Origin: Opacimonas sp040514355
GTDB taxonomy: Bacteria; Pseudomonadota; Gammaproteobacteria; Enterobacterales; Alteromonadaceae
Assembly: GCA_040514355.1 (NCBI GenBank)
Contig: JBEVCF010000116.1
Coordinates: 1-21,872 of the forward strand
Reading direction: 5' to 3'
Length of the DNA: 21,872 bases
Shown here piece by piece: positions 1 through 8,161 of this stretch. Each line of letters begins with the position of its first letter. The stretch's first letter is position 1. The translations under genes were made by a program, and so were the position numbers. The notes beneath the pieces were generated by a model. The model was not told where the DNA came from. It saw nothing but the letters and a program-made list of their open reading frames with translations, and ran no database searches.

Positions 1-41
1 CGTTTATATAAAACATACATCATTATTCATACGAGGCCCAC

Positions 42-794
42 ATGAAAGTCTTAGTACCTGTCAAACGCGCTATCGATTACAACGTCAAGGTCAAAGTAAA
101 ATCCGATCTCAGCAATGTTGATTTGGCCAATGTAAAAATGGCCATTAATCCATTTTGTGAAATTGCGGTAGAAGAAGCAGTCCGTCTCAAAGAGGCCGGG
201 CATGCAACCGAAATAATTGTGGTATCAATTGGCGACACAGCCTGTGTCGAACAAATTAGAACCGCGCTAGCCTTGGGAGCTGACCGCGGTATTCATATCA
301 ACACGGATGCGCAACTCGATTCCTTACAAGTGGCAAAGTGTTTGGCTAAGGTGGTGGAGCAGGAAACGCCTGATTTGGTAATTTTGGGTAAACAAGCTAT
401 TGATTCAGACAACAACCAAACAGGGCAGATGCTCGCGGCCTTGACGAATATGGGGCAGGGAACCTTTGCGTCTGAAGTTGCAATCAAAGATAACCACGTG
501 CATGTCACGCGTGAAATTGATGGTGGTCTGCAAACGGTTGCGCTAACACTGCCTGCCGTTGTTACGACCGACTTGCGTTTGAATGAGCCGCGTTATGCTT
601 CACTACCCAATATTATGAAAGCCAAACGCAAACCGGTGGCCACGATTGAGGCCGATAGTTTGGGTGTCGCACTAACTAGCACAGTGAGTATTGTAAAGGT
701 AACACCACCTGCAGAGCGCCAAGGCGGCGTAAAAGTAGCTGATGTAGCAGAACTCGTTGACAAACTAAAACATGAAGCAAAGGTGATCGCATGA
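42..794 (+). CDS. etfB: Electron transfer flavoprotein subunit beta
   Basis: This is the beta subunit of the heterodimeric electron transfer flavoprotein, which takes electrons from acyl-CoA and related dehydrogenases in the cytoplasm and passes them to ETF:quinone oxidoreductase. The 250-residue length is normal for the family. The protein opens with MKVLVPVKRAIDYNVKV. It carries the AMP-binding DNNQTGQ motif at residues 123-129. The ETF-beta signature runs from about residue 158 to 198: GGLQTVALTLP, then DLRLNEPRYASLPNIMKAK. A ribosome binding site (ACGAGG, 31-36) sits just before the ATG. The stop codon overlaps the etfA start (ATGA), so the two subunits are probably translationally coupled. 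No ETF:QO gene is in the window. The identification is very secure. Confidence 0.97.
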   Translation: MKVLVPVKRAIDYNVKVKVKSDLSNVDLANVKMAINPFCEIAVEEAVRLKEAGHATEIIVVSIGDTACVEQIRTALALGADRGIHINTDAQLDSLQVAKCLAKVVEQETPDLVILGKQAIDSDNNQTGQMLAALTNMGQGTFASEVAIKDNHVHVTREIDGGLQTVALTLPAVVTTDLRLNEPRYASLPNIMKAKRKPVATIEADSLGVALTSTVSIVKVTPPAERQGGVKVADVAELVDKLKHEAKVIA

Positions 795-1717
795 GTATTT
801 TAATTTACGCAGAACATGATAATCAGTCTTTAAAACCAGAAACAAACAAACTCGTGCATGCCGCGCAAGTTTTTGGTTCAGATGTACATGTTTTAGTTGC
901 AGGTGAGAATTGTCAAAGCGTAGCAGAGCAGGCCGCCAATATTAGCGGAGTGTCTCAGGTACTGGTGGCTGATGCGCCTGTTTATGCGCATCAACTGGCT
1001 GAGGCCGTCAGCGCCTTAGTAGTAACATTGGCCGATGGGTATAGCCATATCTTGGCTGCTGCGACGACAACAGGCAAAAACTTTATGCCACGCGTCGCAG
1101 CGCTCAAAGACGTGGCGCAAATCTCAGATATTATTGGCATTGAGAGCAGCGATACATTTGTGCGTCCTATCTATGCTGGGAATGCTATTGCAACGGTGCA
1201 CAGTAGTGATCCGCTCAAGGTTATTACAGTGAGAGCCGCAGCATTTGATGCGGCTGCAAATGCAGGGAAGGCCGATATCGTTGCGTGTGATGTGGTGGTA
1301 GAAAACACTTTGTCGCGTTTTGTACAAGCAGCATTGACTGAAAGTGAGCGTCCAGAGCTAACCGCCGCTGAGGTGATTATCTCAGGTGGACGTGGAATGC
1401 AAAACGGTGACAATTTTGCTTTGCTAAACGGCATTGCTGATAAATTAGGCGCGGCCATTGGTGCATCGCGTGCAGCAGTAGACGCAGGCTTCGTCCCCAA
1501 CGATATGCAAGTGGGACAAACCGGTAAGATCGTGGCACCGCAATTATATATCGCTGTGGGTATTTCCGGTGCCATTCAGCATTTAGCCGGTATGAAAGAT
1601 TCAAAAGTCATTGTCGCGATCAACAAGGATGAAGAAGCGCCTATTTTTCAAGTGGCTGATTATGGCTTGGTCGGCGATCTCTTCTCGGTACTACCTGAGT
1701 TAGAAAGCCAGTTATAA
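791..1717 (+). CDS. etfA: Electron transfer flavoprotein subunit alpha
   Basis: This is the alpha (FAD-binding) subunit that pairs with EtfB. The 308-residue length is typical. The N-terminal half is the ETF alpha/beta domain. The C-terminal FAD domain shows SGGRG at 198-202, GASRAAVDAG at 224-233, VGQTGKIVAPQLYIAVGISG at 241-260 followed by AIQHLAGM, and the closing segment INKDEEAPIFQVADYGLVGD at 277-296. These contact the flavin in known ETFs. The ATG overlaps the etfB stop by 4 nt, and an intrinsic terminator follows 19 nt after the stop, so etfBA is a two-gene operon. Known acyl-CoA dehydrogenases use this carrier, which links it functionally to the dehydrogenase encoded at 6399-8153. 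Confidence 0.97.
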   Translation: MSILIYAEHDNQSLKPETNKLVHAAQVFGSDVHVLVAGENCQSVAEQAANISGVSQVLVADAPVYAHQLAEAVSALVVTLADGYSHILAAATTTGKNFMPRVAALKDVAQISDIIGIESSDTFVRPIYAGNAIATVHSSDPLKVITVRAAAFDAAANAGKADIVACDVVVENTLSRFVQAALTESERPELTAAEVIISGGRGMQNGDNFALLNGIADKLGAAIGASRAAVDAGFVPNDMQVGQTGKIVAPQLYIAVGISGAIQHLAGMKDSKVIVAINKDEEAPIFQVADYGLVGDLFSVLPELESQL

Positions 1718-1735
1718 AGGATTGCATTCAGACTT

Positions 1736-1768
1736 AAAGCCATAGTGGATGACACTGTGGCTTTTTTT
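1736..1768 (+). terminator. Intrinsic terminator of etfBA
   Basis: A 12-bp stem with one G-U pair (AAAGCCATAGTG / CACTGTGGCTTT) and a 5-nt loop is followed directly by a run of seven T (1762-1768). It lies 19 nt after the etfA stop codon. Confidence 0.88.
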
Positions 1769-1859
1769 ATGTTTTGGTTTTATTGTACGGACCTGTCGTT
1801 ACTCTAGCAGAAACATTTTCTAACAGAACAGTGATGTTTTTAAGCGCTTCAATGCTTTA

Positions 1860-1873
1860 TTCACTCAAGTGAA
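1860..1873. promoter_or_regulatory. Inverted repeat, candidate operator of the RND efflux operon
   Basis: The sequence TTCACT-CA-AGTGAA has two perfect 6-bp arms around a 2-bp centre. It lies 45 nt before the adaptor start. A possible promoter overlaps it: -35-like TTTATT at 1856-1861 and -10-like TATCAT at 1879-1884, 17 nt apart. RND pump genes are often repressed by TetR-family proteins that bind short palindromes, so this is a plausible operator. No regulator gene is adjacent, and the role is inferred from symmetry and position only. Confidence 0.35.
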
Positions 1874-1917
1874 CGGCGTATCATTTTACATGAGAAAATT
1901 TATTATGTTGGCAGAGT

Positions 1918-3099
1918 ATGAAAGCGTTGAAATCCGTTGGTTTACCTTTTTTAATCATTCTAGTCGCGATTATTGCGACTTCAGTGATGATCATTTTAAA
2001 ACCCGCTCCAGAAAAAAAAGAAATTGAAGACAAAACGTTTCTCGTTGAAGTTATGCCAGTCAGTTTAGAAGATGTGGTATATCGCGTGTCTTCACAAGGT
2101 GAGGTCAAGCCCAAAGTTCAAAGTGCATTAACCACGCAAGTATCAGGGATCATCGAATCGGTATCTGACGTGTTTGTGAATGGTGGGATGTTTGAGGCTG
2201 GAGATGTCTTAGTTACTCTGGAGCAAGCGGACCGTCAAACCGATGTCAAACTGGCCGAAGCAGAAGTGGCTAGAGCCACAGCTAGTTATGAAACCGAAGT
2301 GGCACGAGGCAAAGTCGCCGCTGAAGAATGGCGCAGTGTGAATATAGGGAAGGCGCCGGAGTTGGGCTTGCGCAAGCCACAGATTGCAGGTGAACTGGCT
2401 AGTTTAAAGGCGGCAAAAGCCAATCTTGAACGTGCCAAACGCAATTTGGAACGCACGGTGATCCGTGCACCCTACAATGGTATGGTGCAGAGCAAACAGG
2501 TGGACATCGGTCAATTTGTCAGCCCCGGTATGGTATTGGCCTCGATTGTCTCAACTGATTATGCCGAAGTGCGTTTGCCACTGACAGATGGTGACTTAGC
2601 ATATTTAGACCAAAGCAGTGCGGTAGACGGCTCAGTTATTTTACGTGGTCGAGTAGGAGGAAAACAAACGCAATGGTTAGCCAAATTAACCCGTGATGAA
2701 GGGGTAATGAATGCCCAAGCTCGCGTAATTTATGCCGTTGCAGAGGTGGCCGATCCTTATAAACGCGCTGATAGTCAAGCGGAGCATATCTTGCGCTTTG
2801 GCAGTTTTGTCAGTGCTGAGATCACCGGTGCACAAGCCAACAATATGGTTGTTTTACCACGCAATTTAGTGCGTCTTGATGGCACGGTGATCACGGTCGA
2901 TGCAGATAACAAAATCGCCATTAAAGATGTGGAAGTGCAACGCGCGGATGATGAGTATGTCTACATCAGCGCAGGTTTGGCGCCAGGCGATAAGGTTGCG
3001 GTCAGTGCAGTGCCCAACGCGTATGATGGTATGCCTGTGCGATTGCTCGCAGAAGATAGTCCTACGCCATCTACTAATGCTGCCGTAACAGGAGTTTAA
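1918..3099 (+). CDS. RND efflux periplasmic adaptor (membrane fusion protein)
   Basis: This is the adaptor subunit of a tripartite efflux pump; it would connect the inner-membrane RND pump encoded next to an outer-membrane channel. Residues 9-27 form one hydrophobic N-terminal segment (FLIILVAIIATSVMIIL) without a lipobox cysteine, so it is a membrane anchor or uncleaved signal. The HlyD/AcrA order follows: first lipoyl half about 60-104, helical hairpin about 105-180 (rich in A, E, K, R), second lipoyl half 181-212 (RAPYNGMVQSKQVDIGQFVS), beta-barrel about 213-305, and membrane-proximal domain to about 376. The ribosome binding site is weak. The start was chosen because it leads directly into the anchor. 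One nucleotide separates it from the pump gene. The substrate is unknown. Confidence 0.92.
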   Translation: MKALKSVGLPFLIILVAIIATSVMIILKPAPEKKEIEDKTFLVEVMPVSLEDVVYRVSSQGEVKPKVQSALTTQVSGIIESVSDVFVNGGMFEAGDVLVTLEQADRQTDVKLAEAEVARATASYETEVARGKVAAEEWRSVNIGKAPELGLRKPQIAGELASLKAAKANLERAKRNLERTVIRAPYNGMVQSKQVDIGQFVSPGMVLASIVSTDYAEVRLPLTDGDLAYLDQSSAVDGSVILRGRVGGKQTQWLAKLTRDEGVMNAQARVIYAVAEVADPYKRADSQAEHILRFGSFVSAEITGAQANNMVVLPRNLVRLDGTVITVDADNKIAIKDVEVQRADDEYVYISAGLAPGDKVAVSAVPNAYDGMPVRLLAEDSPTPSTNAAVTGV

Positions 3100-3100
3100 T

Positions 3101-6100
3101 ATGCAAGCGATCGATACCAATAAAGGCATTATTGCATGGTTTGCTCGCAACAACGTGGCAGCCAACCTACTGATGTGGATTTTACTGGTAGGTGGGGTAT
3201 TTGGTGCCATCAAAATTCATAAACAGGTATTTCCTACTTTTGAATTCAATATTATCTCCGTACAAGTACCTTATCTTGGTGCCGCTCCACAAGAGGTAGA
3301 AGAGGGCGTTGTCCTCAAACTAGAAGAAGCGGTGAAGGATCTAGAGGGGATCAAAAAATTATCATCTCGCTCAGTGGAAGGTTTAGGTTCTTTGACTATT
3401 GAAGTGGAAGATGACTATGACGTGCAACTACTGCTTGACGAAGTTAAAGTTCAGGTTGATGCTATTCCATCATTTCCAGCCAATACCGAAAAACCCGTTG
3501 TTTATCGAGTCAAAGCGCCTCAAGATGTACTGTGGATTTCGGCGTATGGTGATGCAAACGAACGCGAATTAAAAGAATTTGCTAAATCTATTCGCGATGA
3601 TATTGCTAACCTCCCTGGCGTCTCTGATGTCNNNNNNNNNNATGTGGTGGGCGATCGTCCCTATGAAATCTCAATTGAAATCTCTGAATTACAACTGCAA
3701 AAATACAATCTGACCTTTGACCAAATTGTCCGTGCGGTACGCGGTTCATCCATCGATGTGCCAGGGGGGTCTATACGTTCAGACAACGGCGACATTTTAT
3801 TGCGCGCTAAAGGCCAAGCCTATGATGCATTCGATTTTGCCAGTTTGGTTTTGGTCACTCGGCCCGATGGCTCGCGTGTCCTACTTGGGGATGTGGCAAC
3901 CATCAATGATGGTTTTGTAGAAGATAACAATTTGGCTTATTTTGATGGTAAGCCTGCCATCAGCATTCGAGTGCGCGCAGTGGGGGATCAAAATGCGCTG
4001 GAAATATCCAAAGCGGTGAATGCATATATCGAACAACAAAAGCCCAATTTTCCACCCAATATCCAAGCTGACACATGGGGAGATAGCTCATTTTATTTGG
4101 CTGACCGCCTTAACATGATGCTTGAAAACATGGGCTTTGGTGCCTTGCTTGTCTTTTTGGTGTTATCGCTGTTTCTTAAGATCCGCTTGGCATTTTGGGT
4201 AATTTGGGGCTTGCCAGTGTGTTTTCTGGGGACCTTAGCCTTTTTACCGATGGAGTTTTTGTCTGTCTCCATCAATATGATCAGCTTGTTTGCATTTATT
4301 CTGGTGCTAGGGATTGTCGTCGATGATGCCATTATCATGGGAGAATCGGCCTATTCCGAAATCGACAAGCACGGTCACTCAGTGGATAACGTTGTGCGGG
4401 GTGTCAAACGCGTTGCCATGCCTGCAACCTTTGGCGTGCTGACAACGATTGCGGCATTTTCGCCCATGATGATGGTATCGGGCACGTTTGGCGTGATTTG
4501 GAAAACCATAGCAGGGGTGGTGATTGTATGTCTGATCTTCTCTTTAATTGAATCCAAATTAATTCTACCAGCGCACTTAGCGCATATGAAATTGGAGCCA
4601 TACGATCCGAGCAAAGCTAACCGTCTACAGCGTTTTCGCGACGTGTTTGCCGAAGGGATCAAAGTCTTTATCACTGATAAATATATCCCCTTTTTGCGCA
4701 AAGCGATCCGCAATCGCTACACAACGTTGGCGACGTTTATCGCTATGTTTATCATAACGATAGGCTTGTTTGCTGGGGGGATTGTGCGCTTTGTATTCTT
4801 CCCAACGATCCCATCTGATTTTATGTTTGCCAGTGTTGAATTAGAGCAAGGTTCATCCATTGTACAACGCGATAAAGCCATCCGTACGTTGATGACTTCA
4901 CTGGAGAAAATGGATCAAGCACTTATCGATGAAACCGGAGAAGGGGCAGTCAAACACTCGATCGCATTTTCGCAAGGCCCCTTAGGTGGACAGGTATTTG
5001 TTGAGTTATCAAAAGGAGAAGAACGCACGATTACTGACGATGAACTCAATGAACGTTGGCGCGCGTTTATTCCCGAAATTCCAGGCGTGAAAAACTTTAA
5101 TATTGGTGCGCCGGGCGGTCCCGGTGGTGGATCCGATCTGTCCTTTGAATTTAGTGGTAAGGACGTGGCTGTACTGCGAGCTGTCTCGTTAGAACTCGAA
5201 ACCTTTTTGGAGCAATACAAAGGGGTCTCTGATATCAATGATAGTTTTGCTAATGGGGCGGACGAAATCCGAATTAATATCAAGCCTTTGGGCGAAGCAC
5301 TAGGCTTGTCCTTAGCTACCTTAGCTCAACAAGTACGCTATGGGTTTTATGGCGCTGAAGCTCAGCGCATACAACGCGATGAGGAAGAGATCCGTGTGAT
5401 GGTGCGCTACCCCAGAGAGCAGCGCAATTCGATCGGTAATTTAGAAACGATGCGTGTGCGTGCGCCCAATGGCCAAGAGCTTCCTTTTGCTGAAGTAGCT
5501 GATATTGAGATTGGACAAGGGTATACCTCGATTAATCGTGTAGACGGTAAGCGCGCGGTCAGCGTAACAGCCAAAGTCAACAAGGATGTATTGGAGCCCA
5601 ACACCGTTATCCGAGATGTTGTAACGAAAGCGATGCCGGAATTATTGAAAAAATATCCGGGTGTGGAATTTAAGTTACAGGGCAACTCAAAAGAGCAAAG
5701 CGATGCGATTTTCTCATTGGCGCAGGGTTTTTTGTTTGCTTTGTTTGCGATCTATGCCTTGATGGCCATTCCGCTCAAATCTTACTCGCAACCGCTGATC
5801 ATTATGTCGGTCATTCCTTTTGGTATTGTCGGTGCGATCATTGGTCACTTGGTTTTAGGCATGCCGGTGAGTGTGTTATCAATCTGCGGGATCATTGCTT
5901 TATCTGGCGTCGTGGTGAACGATAGTTTGATCATGGTTGACTTTGTCAACCGCGCTCGCAGTGAGGGCATGTCTTTGATTGATGCTGCGCTCAATGCTGG
6001 TGCGCAACGTTTCAGAGCGATAATTTTGACTTCACTCACGACATTTATGGGGCTGATGCCCATTATTTTTGAACGCTCACTACAAGCTCAAGTGGTGATC

Positions 6101-6256
6101 CCAATGGCGATTTCCTTGGCCTTTGGTATTTTATTTGCGACCGTGATCACCTTGTTACTCGTTCCTTCACTGTATTTGATCCTTGACGATCTAAAAGCCT
6201 TCTTCTCCAAAGAATATGCACAGAGTCGAAAAACTCAGATGGCTAGTAAATGCTAA
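3101..6256 (+). CDS. RND-family efflux transporter permease
   Basis: This is the inner-membrane proton-driven pump of the RND superfamily (AcrB-like fold, 12 membrane segments, two large periplasmic loops). It is about 1,050 residues, the usual size. TM1 is near residues 14-36. The first periplasmic loop contains the porter-domain motif RPYEISIEI. TM4 carries the proton-relay pair in VVDDAII (D408/D409 as written; codons from 4322). TM10 reads GVVVNDSLIMVD, with Asn (codon 5918) where AcrB has its relay Lys. A Gly-rich segment (GGPGGGS, about 5110-5130) lies in the second loop. Ten Ns at 3632-3641 interrupt the coding sequence; the reading frame continues, but about three residues there are probably artificial. 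A ribosome binding site (AGGAG) lies inside the end of the adaptor gene. No outer-membrane factor follows, so TolC must be encoded elsewhere. Substrate unknown. Confidence 0.94.
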   Translation: MQAIDTNKGIIAWFARNNVAANLLMWILLVGGVFGAIKIHKQVFPTFEFNIISVQVPYLGAAPQEVEEGVVLKLEEAVKDLEGIKKLSSRSVEGLGSLTIEVEDDYDVQLLLDEVKVQVDAIPSFPANTEKPVVYRVKAPQDVLWISAYGDANERELKEFAKSIRDDIANLPGVSDVXXXXVVGDRPYEISIEISELQLQKYNLTFDQIVRAVRGSSIDVPGGSIRSDNGDILLRAKGQAYDAFDFASLVLVTRPDGSRVLLGDVATINDGFVEDNNLAYFDGKPAISIRVRAVGDQNALEISKAVNAYIEQQKPNFPPNIQADTWGDSSFYLADRLNMMLENMGFGALLVFLVLSLFLKIRLAFWVIWGLPVCFLGTLAFLPMEFLSVSINMISLFAFILVLGIVVDDAIIMGESAYSEIDKHGHSVDNVVRGVKRVAMPATFGVLTTIAAFSPMMMVSGTFGVIWKTIAGVVIVCLIFSLIESKLILPAHLAHMKLEPYDPSKANRLQRFRDVFAEGIKVFITDKYIPFLRKAIRNRYTTLATFIAMFIITIGLFAGGIVRFVFFPTIPSDFMFASVELEQGSSIVQRDKAIRTLMTSLEKMDQALIDETGEGAVKHSIAFSQGPLGGQVFVELSKGEERTITDDELNERWRAFIPEIPGVKNFNIGAPGGPGGGSDLSFEFSGKDVAVLRAVSLELETFLEQYKGVSDINDSFANGADEIRINIKPLGEALGLSLATLAQQVRYGFYGAEAQRIQRDEEEIRVMVRYPREQRNSIGNLETMRVRAPNGQELPFAEVADIEIGQGYTSINRVDGKRAVSVTAKVNKDVLEPNTVIRDVVTKAMPELLKKYPGVEFKLQGNSKEQSDAIFSLAQGFLFALFAIYALMAIPLKSYSQPLIIMSVIPFGIVGAIIGHLVLGMPVSVLSICGIIALSGVVVNDSLIMVDFVNRARSEGMSLIDAALNAGAQRFRAIILTSLTTFMGLMPIIFERSLQAQVVIPMAISLAFGILFATVITLLLVPSLYLILDDLKAFFSKEYAQSRKTQMASKC
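3632..3641. other. Assembly gap (10 N) inside the RND pump gene
   Basis: Ten undetermined bases lie between GTC and ATGTGG in the first periplasmic loop. The number ten is a placeholder, as the second gap at 16203 also shows. Related pumps have five residues between the V of GVSxV and RPYEI. Here VVGD plus one codon (NAT) would give exactly five, so about one base is probably missing. Confidence 0.9.
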
Positions 6257-6398
6257 CCATCACGTCATTGAGACTTTGAGTTGAAGTGTGATTTCCGATT
6301 GATTTGAGTGTGTTGTGTGAATTCAAAAAAGTGATAAATAACCATGGGGCTTTGTGTCACAATCGAGTGATTATTACATACACATAACGAGGTGTGGC

Positions 6399-8153
6399 AT
6401 GTTGGTTCCTGAACGTGAACTATTCTTCCAATTATACGAGTGCCTGGATACTGAGGCATTAATTCAGCGTCCCCGTTTCGCCGAACATTCGCGAGAGACA
6501 TTTGCTGCTGTGTTGGAGACAGCACGTAAAATGGCCGAAGCACAGTTCTTGCCCCACAACCACGTGGCAGATCAACAAGAACCAACCTTCGACGGCGACA
6601 AAGTGCATATGATACCTGAAGTCAAGCAGGCGTATTCGGCGTTTGCAGAGGCTGGTTTCATTGCCGCGCGCTATGATTTTGCAGAAGGTGGCATGCAATT
6701 ACCTGAAACAGTGATGACGGCCTGTTCAGCCTATTTTATGGCAGCCAATCCCAGTACAACGGCTTATCCTTTTTTAACCACCGCTGCAGCTAATGTCATC
6801 AAGCATTGTGCTGACGAGACGCTTAAACAACGCTATCTTGAGCCCATGTTGGCCGGGCAGTACTCTGGCACGATGGCGCTCACAGAGCCGCATGCGGGCT
6901 CATCACTGGCCGACATCACCACTTTAGCGACCTTAGCAGACGACGGCAGTTATCGAATCAAAGGATCTAAATTATATATTTCAGGTGGTGAGCATGAATT
7001 AACCGATAATATTGTGCATTTAGTCTTAGCCAAAATCCCTGGAGGCCCTGCTGGGGTAAAAGGCATTTCCTTGTTTATTGTACCTAAATATCGGGGTGAA
7101 CCTGACGCATTAGTGCGCAACGATATCGCCTTGGCAGGTTTAATTCACAAACTGGGCTATCGCGGCACAACATCAACGGCTTTAACCTTTGGTGAGCACG
7201 ATGATTGTCATGGCTATCTCGTGGGTGAGCCACATAAAGGCTTGCAATATATGTTCATGATGATGAATGAAGCACGCATAGGCGTCGGTTTCGGAGCTGC
7301 AATGATTGGTTATCGTGGTTATCAGTATTCACTAGAGTACGCCAAAGACCGACTGCAAGGTGGGCAAACCATTGTGCACTATGGCGACGTAAAACGTATG
7401 TTGCTCGCTCAAAAAGCGTACAGCGAGGGGGGGATGGCGTTGTGTTTTTACGGGGCTAGATTGGTCGATGATATGCATACAGCTGAAAGCGAAGATGCAC
7501 GTCTGGAAGCGGCTCAAGAACTCGATTTATTAACCCCTATTATCAAAGCGTGGCCGAGTGAATACGGCCCTAAAGCAAATGATCTTGGGATCCAAGTATT
7601 AGGTGGATCTGGTTATACCCGTGAATACTTGGCTGAGCAGTTTTGGCGAGATAATCGTCTCAATCCAATTCATGAGGGGACAAATGGGATTCAAGCTTTG
7701 GATTTGTTGGGTAGAAAATTGTGGCAACATCAACAAGTCCCGCTGCAACGACTAGTACAAAAAATCCATAGCGAGTGCCAACGTGCAGAGGGTGAGTATG
7801 GCATAGCTGCGGCGGCCGCATTAACGCAACATGCGGCTAGTTTGCCAGAACTTATTCGACGTTTAGGCGCTGATTTGCAATCAGACCAGCAAGCCATTCA
7901 ATTGAGCAATGCAGAGGCCTTTATGAAAGTTTTGGCAACGGTGGTGGTCGCATGGCAGTGGCTGCGTCAAATCAACGCTGCCGAAAGGGCATTGCAATCT
8001 GTTGATAATGAAGAACAGGCTGATTTTTATCGCGGTAAATGCATGGCAGGACAATATTTCATGCACTGGGAATTACCGCAAATTAGCACGTATCAAACGA
8101 TACTCATGCAAGGTGATAACACGTGTCACAGCATGCAACCACAGTGGTTTTAG
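6399..8153 (+). CDS. Acyl-CoA dehydrogenase, long DmdC-like type with C-terminal extension
   Basis: This is a flavin-dependent acyl-CoA dehydrogenase that would oxidise an acyl-CoA to the 2-enoyl-CoA and hand electrons to ETF. The start at 6399 follows a good ribosome binding site (ACGAGG, 6387-6392). An upstream in-frame GTG at 6354 would add 15 unlikely residues. The 584-residue length exceeds the roughly 380-400 of standard enzymes and matches the subgroup that includes DmdC (3-methylmercaptopropionyl-CoA dehydrogenase). Visible motifs are TEPHAGSSLAD (162-172, flavin/substrate), NEARIGVG (290-297), QVLGGSGYTREY (399-410) and NPIHEGTNGIQALD (422-435), with E426 the expected catalytic base. 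The segment after about 440 is the extra C-terminal domain. The SDR gene follows 8 nt downstream. No dmdA, dmdB or dmdD is present, so a DMSP role is unproven and other acyl-CoAs are equally possible. Confidence 0.93.
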   Translation: MLVPERELFFQLYECLDTEALIQRPRFAEHSRETFAAVLETARKMAEAQFLPHNHVADQQEPTFDGDKVHMIPEVKQAYSAFAEAGFIAARYDFAEGGMQLPETVMTACSAYFMAANPSTTAYPFLTTAAANVIKHCADETLKQRYLEPMLAGQYSGTMALTEPHAGSSLADITTLATLADDGSYRIKGSKLYISGGEHELTDNIVHLVLAKIPGGPAGVKGISLFIVPKYRGEPDALVRNDIALAGLIHKLGYRGTTSTALTFGEHDDCHGYLVGEPHKGLQYMFMMMNEARIGVGFGAAMIGYRGYQYSLEYAKDRLQGGQTIVHYGDVKRMLLAQKAYSEGGMALCFYGARLVDDMHTAESEDARLEAAQELDLLTPIIKAWPSEYGPKANDLGIQVLGGSGYTREYLAEQFWRDNRLNPIHEGTNGIQALDLLGRKLWQHQQVPLQRLVQKIHSECQRAEGEYGIAAAAALTQHAASLPELIRRLGADLQSDQQAIQLSNAEAFMKVLATVVVAWQWLRQINAAERALQSVDNEEQADFYRGKCMAGQYFMHWELPQISTYQTILMQGDNTCHSMQPQWF

Positions 8154-8161
8154 GAGTGAAT

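Noticed and set aside
1171..1575. A 134-codon minus-strand open frame
   Set aside because: It is antisense to the conserved C-terminal half of etfA.
1781..1797. FadR-like site (GACCTGT half) before the efflux operon
   Set aside because: Only one half matches, and the gene has no fatty-acid role; probably chance.
6354..6398. GTG start for the acyl-CoA dehydrogenase 15 codons upstream
   Set aside because: It has no ribosome binding site, and the added residues are unlike the family; the ATG at 6399 has ACGAGG at correct spacing.
6257..6398. Terminator or operator between the RND pump and the acyl-CoA dehydrogenase
   Set aside because: Several short repeats of TTGA and GTGTG exist, but no stable stem with a T run. 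A promoter-like TTGTGT-16-TAAATA is too weak to list.
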